A stretch of DNA of 64,000 bases from Oscillospiraceae bacterium (lineage in GTDB: Bacteria; Bacillota; Clostridia; Oscillospirales; Oscillospiraceae): positions 24,840 through 88,839 of the forward strand of contig JAFSCK010000146.1 of assembly GCA_017436785.1 (NCBI GenBank), written 5' to 3'. Below are positions 59,372 through 64,000 of the stretch, one piece after another. The position numbers and the translations under genes were made by a program. Positions within the stretch are counted from its first letter, which is position 1; every line of letters starts with the position of its first letter. The notes beneath the pieces were generated by a model that searched no databases, had not been told where the DNA came from, and worked only from the letters and a program-made list of their open reading frames with translations.

Positions 59372-60553
59372 ATGGAACGAATCGGCATCTACGGCGGAAC
59401 CTTTAACCCACCCCATATTGGACACATGCAGGCAGCAAAGGAGGCCATCGCAGCTTTGGGGCTTTCCCATTTGCTTGTGATCCCTGACCGCATTGCGCCT
59501 CACAAGGAGATCCCGCAGGGTTCTCCCACTCCGCAGCAGCGGCTGGAAATGCTGTCCTTGGCGGCATCAGACTGTCCCCGGATGGAAATATCAGACATTG
59601 AACTGAACCGGGAAGGGGTCAGCTATACCTACCAGACCATTCAGGAGCTGAAGTCAATCTACCCGGATGCAGAACTGGTTCTGCTTATGGGAACGGATAT
59701 GTTCCTGTCCTTCCACACATGGCGCAATCCGGAGATCATTCTGAAAAACGCATCCCTTGGCGTTTTCTACCGGGGAGAAAAGGGGGAGGCAGCTGCCATC
59801 GAAGCCAGAAAGGCGGAGATGGAGCAGCAGGGTGCCACTGTATATCTGGTGAAAAATCCGGTGGTCAACATCTCGTCTACCCAGATGCGCCGACTTCTGG
59901 CATTTCGCTGTGCCGGAGAATTTCTCCCAGAGGGGGTACTGGATTACATACGGGAACACCACCTCTATGATACCCGTGCGCCGTGGAAGAATCTCCCTAT
60001 GGAGCAGCTGGAGCAGGTGGTCATCCGACTCTTAAACCCCAACCGTGTGGCACATGTTCTGGGCTGCCGGGATACGGCCGTCAAGCTGGCAGAGCATTGG
60101 GGCGCAGATGTGACCGATGCGGCCCGGGCAGGAATCCTCCACGATATTACAAAAGCCATTGACGGGCCCCTGCAATTGACATTGTGTGATGCCTATGGTA
60201 AACTATTGAGTGATTTTTCCAAACGGTATCCCAAAACCCTCCATGCACTCACCGGTTCTCTGGTTGCAGAGCGTATTTTCGGGGAAAATAAAGCGGTAGT
60301 GGATGCCATTGAGAGCCACACCACCGGCAAGGCCAATATGAACACGCTGGAAAAGATCATTTATCTGGCGGATTATATTGAACCTAACCGTACCATTCCC
60401 GGTGTGGAGGAGCTGCGGCGGCTTTCTTATACCGATCTGGATGCCGCCATGAAGCTGGGACTGGAAATGACATTAGAGCACCTGAACCGTCAGGGCGCGG
60501 AGGTCTCCCCAGAATCCCGGGAAGCACTGGCTTGGCTTGATTCCGCAAAGTAA
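59372..60553 (+). CDS. nadD: NadD-YqeK fusion: nicotinate-nucleotide adenylyltransferase with C-terminal HD phosphohydrolase
   Basis: A 393-residue two-domain protein. Residues 1-200 are NadD: GGTFNPPHIGH (H15, H18) and ISSTQMRR bind ATP, and the product is nicotinate adenine dinucleotide. Residues about 210-393 are a YqeK-type HD domain with VAHVLGCRDTAVKLAEHWG, LHDITK (H257, D258), SHTTGKANMNTLEKIIYLAD and IEPNRTI. YqeK proteins cleave diadenosine tetraphosphate (symmetric). In Bacillus the two are separate neighbouring genes, so this is a gene fusion. The enzymes need not act on a common substrate, but both meet ATP-derived dinucleotides. The ATG follows GGGAGAGG. Confidence 0.92.
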   Translation: MERIGIYGGTFNPPHIGHMQAAKEAIAALGLSHLLVIPDRIAPHKEIPQGSPTPQQRLEMLSLAASDCPRMEISDIELNREGVSYTYQTIQELKSIYPDAELVLLMGTDMFLSFHTWRNPEIILKNASLGVFYRGEKGEAAAIEARKAEMEQQGATVYLVKNPVVNISSTQMRRLLAFRCAGEFLPEGVLDYIREHHLYDTRAPWKNLPMEQLEQVVIRLLNPNRVAHVLGCRDTAVKLAEHWGADVTDAARAGILHDITKAIDGPLQLTLCDAYGKLLSDFSKRYPKTLHALTGSLVAERIFGENKAVVDAIESHTTGKANMNTLEKIIYLADYIEPNRTIPGVEELRRLSYTDLDAAMKLGLEMTLEHLNRQGAEVSPESREALAWLDSAK

Positions 60554-60558
60554 AGAAT

Positions 60559-60579
60559 GTAGAGGGCACCGTCTACTAC
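60559..60579. repeat. Degenerate family A repeat remnant
   Basis: GTAGAGGGCACCGTCTACTAC keeps the GTAG and CTAC ends of family A but little of the stem. Confidence 0.4.
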
Positions 60580-60618
60580 AATATGATAAAGATAGATTTC
60601 TATGAAAGGATAGATCCT

Positions 60619-60984
60619 ATGTTAACTCCCAATGAGATCGCCATTGCCGTTACCAAAGCGCTGGATGAAAAGAAGGGCATGGACATCAAGCTCTTAAAGA
60701 TCGATCAGGTCAGCTCCCTTGCTGACTATTTCCTGATTTGCACCGGCACCTCCAATACCCACGTTCGCACCCTCTGCGATTACGCGGAATACGTTCTGGA
60801 AGAACTGGGCGAGCCCATGCTGGGCCGGGAAGGCCACCGCGGCAATGCGTGGGAACTGCTGGACTACGGCACCATTGTGGTCCATGTCTTTACCGAGGAA
60901 GCCAGAGCCTTCTATAATCTGGAACGCCTGTGGGCCGATGCTGAGCAGGTTGACCTGACAGGAATCGTCATCGAAGAAAACTAA
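60619..60984 (+). CDS. rsfS: Ribosome silencing factor RsfS
   Basis: A 121-residue RsfS/Iojap-family protein that binds L14 and blocks 30S joining when energy is low. Key segments are MDIKLLKIDQVSSLADYFLI, CTGTSNTHVRTLCD, GREGHRGNAWELLDYG and VVHVFTEEARAFYNLERLW. I chose the ATG at 60619, with AAAGGA 8 bases upstream, over the ATG at 60583. It follows nadD-yqeK, the usual Bacillota order (nadD, yqeK, rsfS). Confidence 0.95.
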   Translation: MLTPNEIAIAVTKALDEKKGMDIKLLKIDQVSSLADYFLICTGTSNTHVRTLCDYAEYVLEELGEPMLGREGHRGNAWELLDYGTIVVHVFTEEARAFYNLERLWADAEQVDLTGIVIEEN

Positions 60985-61002
60985 GCATCCAAAGGGATTT
61001 GG

Positions 61003-61119
61003 AATGCAAAATGCAGAATGCAAAATGCAGAATAAAGGAATCCCCTTCGGGGATGGATTCTGATTCATGCCGTCAGGCATACCTCAATTCAGCATTCAGC
61101 ATTCAGCATTTCAATGCAT
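61003..61119. repeat. Palindromic element D with iterated AATGC units
   Basis: The left arm (61003-61033) repeats AATGCAAA/AATGCAGA and the right arm (61086-61119) holds the inverse CAGCATT/TTCAGCATT units. The 50-base centre folds into two hairpins, ATCCCC-TTCG-GGGAT and ATGCC-GTCA-GGCAT. It occupies most of the 168-base gap before leuS and would form a large cruciform or RNA structure. Confidence 0.7.
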
Positions 61120-61152
61120 CCCCGGGGAAGCATTGAATAAGAGGTTTTGAAA

Positions 61153-63576
61153 ATGAACTACGAGTTTGCAAATATTGAGGCCAAGTGGCACAAATACTGG
61201 GAGGAAAACGACACCTTCCATACCGATGTTTGGGACTTCTCCAAGCCCAAGTACTATGTTCTGGATATGTTCCCTTACCCCTCCGGCGTCGGCCTTCATG
61301 CCGGTCATCCCGAGGGCTATACTGCCACCGATATCATGTCCCGCATGAAGCGTATGCAGGGCTATAATGTGCTGCACCCCATGGGTTACGACTCCTTTGG
61401 CCTGCCCGCTGAGCAGTACGCCGTGGATACCGGCAACCACCCCAACGGCTTTACCCAGAAGAATATTGCAACCTTCTCCAATCAGCTGAAGGAACTGGGC
61501 TTCGACTACGACTGGTCTAAGTGCATCGCCACCTCCGACCCCGATTTCTACAAGTGGACACAGTGGATCTTTAAGAAGCTGTGGGAGAAGGGCTACGCCA
61601 AGCGCATCGAGATGCCTGTCAACTGGTGTGAGGCACTGGGCACCGTTCTTGCCAATGATGAGGTCATCGACGGCAAGTCCGAGCGGGGCGGCTATCCCGT
61701 TGTGAAGAAGATGATGATGCAGTGGGTCATCGACCAGCCTGTTTTTGCAGAAAAACTGCTGGAAGGCCTGAACGAGATCGACTGGCCCGAATCCACCAAG
61801 GAGATCCAGCGTAACTGGATCGGCAAATCCACCGGCGTGGAAGTGGACTTCAAGCTGGTAGGCGGCGGTGAGTTCTCCATCTACACCACCTGTATCGAAA
61901 CCATCTACGGCATCACCTTCATGGTCCTCGCTCCCGACGGCAAGATCACTGCGTCCTTGCTGGACCGGGTAGAGAACCGGGAAGAGGTGGATGCTTACAT
62001 CGCTGAGGCAGCAAGAAAGAGCGACATCGACCGCACCGATGCCACCAAGACCAAGACCGGCTGCCCCCTGAAGGGCATTTACGCTATCAACCCCGTCAAC
62101 GGCAAGGAAGTTCCTGTCTTCATCGGCGACTTTGTTCTGGGTAACTACGGCACCGGTGCCGTCATGGCAGTTCCCAGCCACGACCAGCGCGACTTTGAGT
62201 ACGCCATCGCCCACAATATCCCTATGATTCAGGTCATCGAGGGCCGTGATGTATCCGAATGTGCCTTTGAGAAGCAGGACTATCTGGGCAAGGGCTGCCG
62301 CCTCATGAACTCCGAGGAGTTCACCGGCCTGACCGTGGAGGAGGCCAAGGAAGCCATTACCTGCAAGCTGGAACAGGCCGGCGTTGCCCGCAGAAAGAAC
62401 AACTACCACTTCCGTGAGTGGATCTTCGCCCGCCAGCGTTACTGGGGCGAGCCTGTTCCCTGCGTCTACACCGAAAACGGCGAGACCGTCTTCTTAAGTG
62501 ACGAGGAGCTGCCTCTGGTCCTGCCCGAGCTGGAGGACTACAAGGGCCGTAACGGTCAGGCACCTCTGGAAAATGCTGTGGAGTGGAAGCAGTATGACCG
62601 CAATGGCATCAAGGGCACTCGGGAAACCTCTACCATGCCCGGCTCCGCAGGATCCTCTTGGTATTTCATGCGCTACATCGATCCCAAGAACGACCGGCAG
62701 CTGTGTGATCCCGAGCTGCTGAAGCACTGGCTGCCTGTTGACCTGTACGTGGGCGGTCCTGAGCACGCTGTTGGCCACCTGATGTACTCTCGTATCTGGA
62801 ACCGCTTCCTGTACGATGAGGGTATCTCTCCCGTGAAGGAGCCCTTTAAGAAGCTGGTCCATCAGGGCATGATCCTTGGTGAGAACGGCATCAAGATGGG
62901 CAAGCGTTTCCCTGAGTTTGTGGTGAACCCCAGCGATATCGTCCGGGAGTACGGTGCCGATACCCTGCGCCTGTACGAAATGTTCATGGGTCCGCTGGAG
63001 GTCTCCAAACCTTGGTCCTCCGACGGTGTTAAGGGTGCCAAGAAGTTCATCAACCGTGTGTGGAACTTCTTCACCGAGGCAGAAAATATCACCGATACCG
63101 ACGATGGCAAACTGACCAAGGTCTATCACCAGACCGTCAAGAAGGTCACCAACGACTTCGAGACCCTTGGCTTCAACACTGCCATTGCCCAGATGATGGT
63201 CTTCGTCAACGAGGTCTATAAGAACGGTTCCTGCCCCAGAGAGCATGCCGAGGGCTTCATCAAGATGATCTCCTGCATTATCCCCCATGTGGGTGAAGAG
63301 CTGTGGCAGATCCTAGGTCATGACAAGACCATTGCCTACGAGCCTTGGCCCACTTACTCCGAGGACAAGTGCAAGGACAACGAAGTGACCATCGCGGTTC
63401 AGGTCAACGGCAAGATGCGCGGCACCGTGGTCATGGCTGCCGATCTGGATAACGACACCGTGGTTTCCAACGTTCTGGCCAACGAGAAGATCGCCAACTT
63501 CCTCGCCAAGAACGGCGGCGAGATCCGCAAGACCATCGTTGTCAAGAATAAGCTGGTCAACCTGATCGTGAAATAA
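61153..63576 (+). CDS. leuS: Leucyl-tRNA synthetase with variant KMSKS and editing motifs
   Basis: An 807-residue class I synthetase. The HIGH motif is in PYPSGVGLHAGHPEGYTATD. The editing (CP1) domain shows GTGAVMAVPSHDQRDFEYA as expected, but the usual TTRPDT site reads TTCIET (residues 245-250). The KMSKS loop reads KMGKR (residues 581-585, nt 62893-62907). The leucine-specific segment and C-terminal VQVNGKMRGTV are normal. I think this variant type occurs in other gut Clostridia, so it is probably active. I took the ATG at 61153 with AGAGG at a good distance; the in-frame TTG at 61147 is an alternative. No T-box leader is visible. Confidence 0.95.
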   Translation: MNYEFANIEAKWHKYWEENDTFHTDVWDFSKPKYYVLDMFPYPSGVGLHAGHPEGYTATDIMSRMKRMQGYNVLHPMGYDSFGLPAEQYAVDTGNHPNGFTQKNIATFSNQLKELGFDYDWSKCIATSDPDFYKWTQWIFKKLWEKGYAKRIEMPVNWCEALGTVLANDEVIDGKSERGGYPVVKKMMMQWVIDQPVFAEKLLEGLNEIDWPESTKEIQRNWIGKSTGVEVDFKLVGGGEFSIYTTCIETIYGITFMVLAPDGKITASLLDRVENREEVDAYIAEAARKSDIDRTDATKTKTGCPLKGIYAINPVNGKEVPVFIGDFVLGNYGTGAVMAVPSHDQRDFEYAIAHNIPMIQVIEGRDVSECAFEKQDYLGKGCRLMNSEEFTGLTVEEAKEAITCKLEQAGVARRKNNYHFREWIFARQRYWGEPVPCVYTENGETVFLSDEELPLVLPELEDYKGRNGQAPLENAVEWKQYDRNGIKGTRETSTMPGSAGSSWYFMRYIDPKNDRQLCDPELLKHWLPVDLYVGGPEHAVGHLMYSRIWNRFLYDEGISPVKEPFKKLVHQGMILGENGIKMGKRFPEFVVNPSDIVREYGADTLRLYEMFMGPLEVSKPWSSDGVKGAKKFINRVWNFFTEAENITDTDDGKLTKVYHQTVKKVTNDFETLGFNTAIAQMMVFVNEVYKNGSCPREHAEGFIKMISCIIPHVGEELWQILGHDKTIAYEPWPTYSEDKCKDNEVTIAVQVNGKMRGTVVMAADLDNDTVVSNVLANEKIANFLAKNGGEIRKTIVVKNKLVNLIVK

Positions 63577-63591
63577 GGATTTTACACACCC

Positions 63592-63680
63592 AATGTCATT
63601 GCGAGGAGCGCAGCGACGTGGCAATCTCCTGCATAATAGGGAATTGCCGCGTCGGACCTTGCCCATCTCGCAATGACATT
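63592..63680. repeat. Dispersed inverted-repeat element, family C, copy 2
   Basis: An 89-bp element with perfect 14-base termini AATGTCATTGCGAG and CTCGCAATGACATT. Near the centre, AGCGCAGCGACGTGGCAATC and GATTGCC-type segments match copy 1. It lies between leuS and the rpsU promoter and could terminate leuS transcription. Confidence 0.82.
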
Positions 63681-63722
63681 TTGTTTTCCAAAAGATTTTT
63701 TGTAAAAATATCGAAATCCCGC

Positions 63723-63751
63723 TTGACATTTGGGGAATCAGCGTATATAAT
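63723..63751 (+). promoter_or_regulatory. Sigma-A promoter of rpsU
   Basis: Perfect TTGACA (63723-63728) and perfect TATAAT (63746-63751) with a 17-base spacer, the strongest promoter in the window. The leader is about 65 bases and holds a CCTG/CAGG hairpin (63771-63786) before GGAGGGAGG. Confidence 0.9.
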
Positions 63752-63821
63752 ACTCAAGCCTAGTGTTAGGCCCTGAACGCATCCAGGACTTAGCCGGATG
63801 CCATCGGAGGGAGGGAAAACA

Positions 63822-64000
63822 ATGTCTGAAATTCGCGTCAAGGAAAACGAATCTCTGGAGAGCGCTCTGCGTCGCTTTAAGCGTAGCTGCGCCAAGGAGG
63901 GCGTTATCGCTGAAGTTAAGAAGCGCGAGCATTACGTCAGCCCCAGCCTGAAGCGTAAGCAGAAGTCTGAAGCTGCCCGTAAGAACAAGAGAAAGTTCTA
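63822..64000 (+). CDS. rpsU: 30S ribosomal protein S21 (window ends inside the stop codon)
   Basis: Fifty-nine residues are visible, starting [20 protein letters not shown] and ending in KNKRKF, followed by TA at the window edge, so the protein is complete apart from the last base of its stop. S21 is a small basic protein of the 30S platform needed for initiation. [20 protein letters not shown] and the lysine-rich [12 protein letters not shown] tail match the family. GGAGGGAGG stands 8-9 bases upstream of the ATG. Confidence 0.97.
   Translation, partial: MSEIRVKENESLESALRRFKRSCAKEGVIAEVKKREHYVSPSLKRKQKSEAARKNKRKF

Noticed and set aside
60985-61152. T-box riboswitch upstream of leuS
   Set aside because: The region is taken up by a palindromic repeat. 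No specifier loop, AGGGTGGNACCGCG-type T-box or antiterminator was seen.
1-64000. rRNA, tRNA or tmRNA genes
   Set aside because: I looked for CCA-ending cloverleaf sequences and conserved rRNA segments between genes and found none. A covariance-model search would settle it.

Overview
The window reads as a chromosome segment of a Gram-positive anaerobe of the class Clostridia (Bacillota). The best fit is an Oscillospirales/Ruminococcaceae-type gut bacterium. This is an inference from the moderately high GC, the strong AGGAGG-type ribosome binding sites with several TTG and GTG starts, canonical sigma-A promoters, a short FtsY without an acidic domain, a NadD-YqeK fusion, KtrAB-type potassium uptake and small dispersed palindromic repeats. 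No rRNA, tRNA, CRISPR array, transposase or phage gene was seen. No gene-free stretch exceeds about 260 bases.

Layout. 0-2.4 kb: a TetR regulator followed by a cytosolic clan-A glycoside hydrolase, with an operator-like palindrome between them. 2.4-6.0 kb, minus strand: a DUF1653 protein, a membrane-anchored NodB-fold protein whose catalytic residues are replaced, and an XRE regulator fused to a LiaF-like membrane sensor. 6.2-12.3 kb: a polytopic sugar-phosphate transferase, cardiolipin synthase, and an ECF sigma factor with a translationally coupled membrane partner. 12.4-21.9 kb: a housekeeping block (ktrB, ktrA, a SpoU methyltransferase, dprA, topA, trmFO, plsX, rnc). 22.1-23.8 kb: a GNAT acetyltransferase and a NahK-like sugar kinase. 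23.9-53.3 kb: a large exopolysaccharide/capsule locus. 53.5-64 kb: a second housekeeping block (smc, ftsY, rdgB, yhbY, nadD-yqeK, rsfS, leuS, rpsU), cut at the right edge inside the rpsU stop codon.

The polysaccharide locus is the main accessory region. It sits between rnc and smc, which are neighbours in many Bacillota. It appears to be two transcription units. Unit 1 (23985-44224) has a membrane 4,6-dehydratase, an initiating phosphoglycosyl transferase and a reductase (likely a UDP-QuiNAc-type primer), then the CapE/CapF/CapG set for UDP-L-FucNAc, several glycosyltransferases, a Wzy-like polymerase, a Stealth-type sugar-phosphate transferase and a Wzx flippase. Unit 2 (44384-53341) has its own promoter and carries six more glycosyltransferases, a NodB-type deacetylase without a signal peptide and a second flippase. 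No second polymerase, chain-length regulator, tyrosine kinase or LCP ligase is present, so those steps must be encoded elsewhere.

The intergenic spaces hold at least three families of short inverted-repeat elements (A, B, C) and one larger palindromic element (D). They probably serve as bidirectional terminators and may be non-autonomous mobile units. The observations most worth following are the degenerate deacetylase, the membrane-tethered XRE-LiaF regulator, the ECF sigma/repeat-protein pair, the split rnc/smc synteny with its two-unit polysaccharide locus, and the variant LeuS signature motifs.
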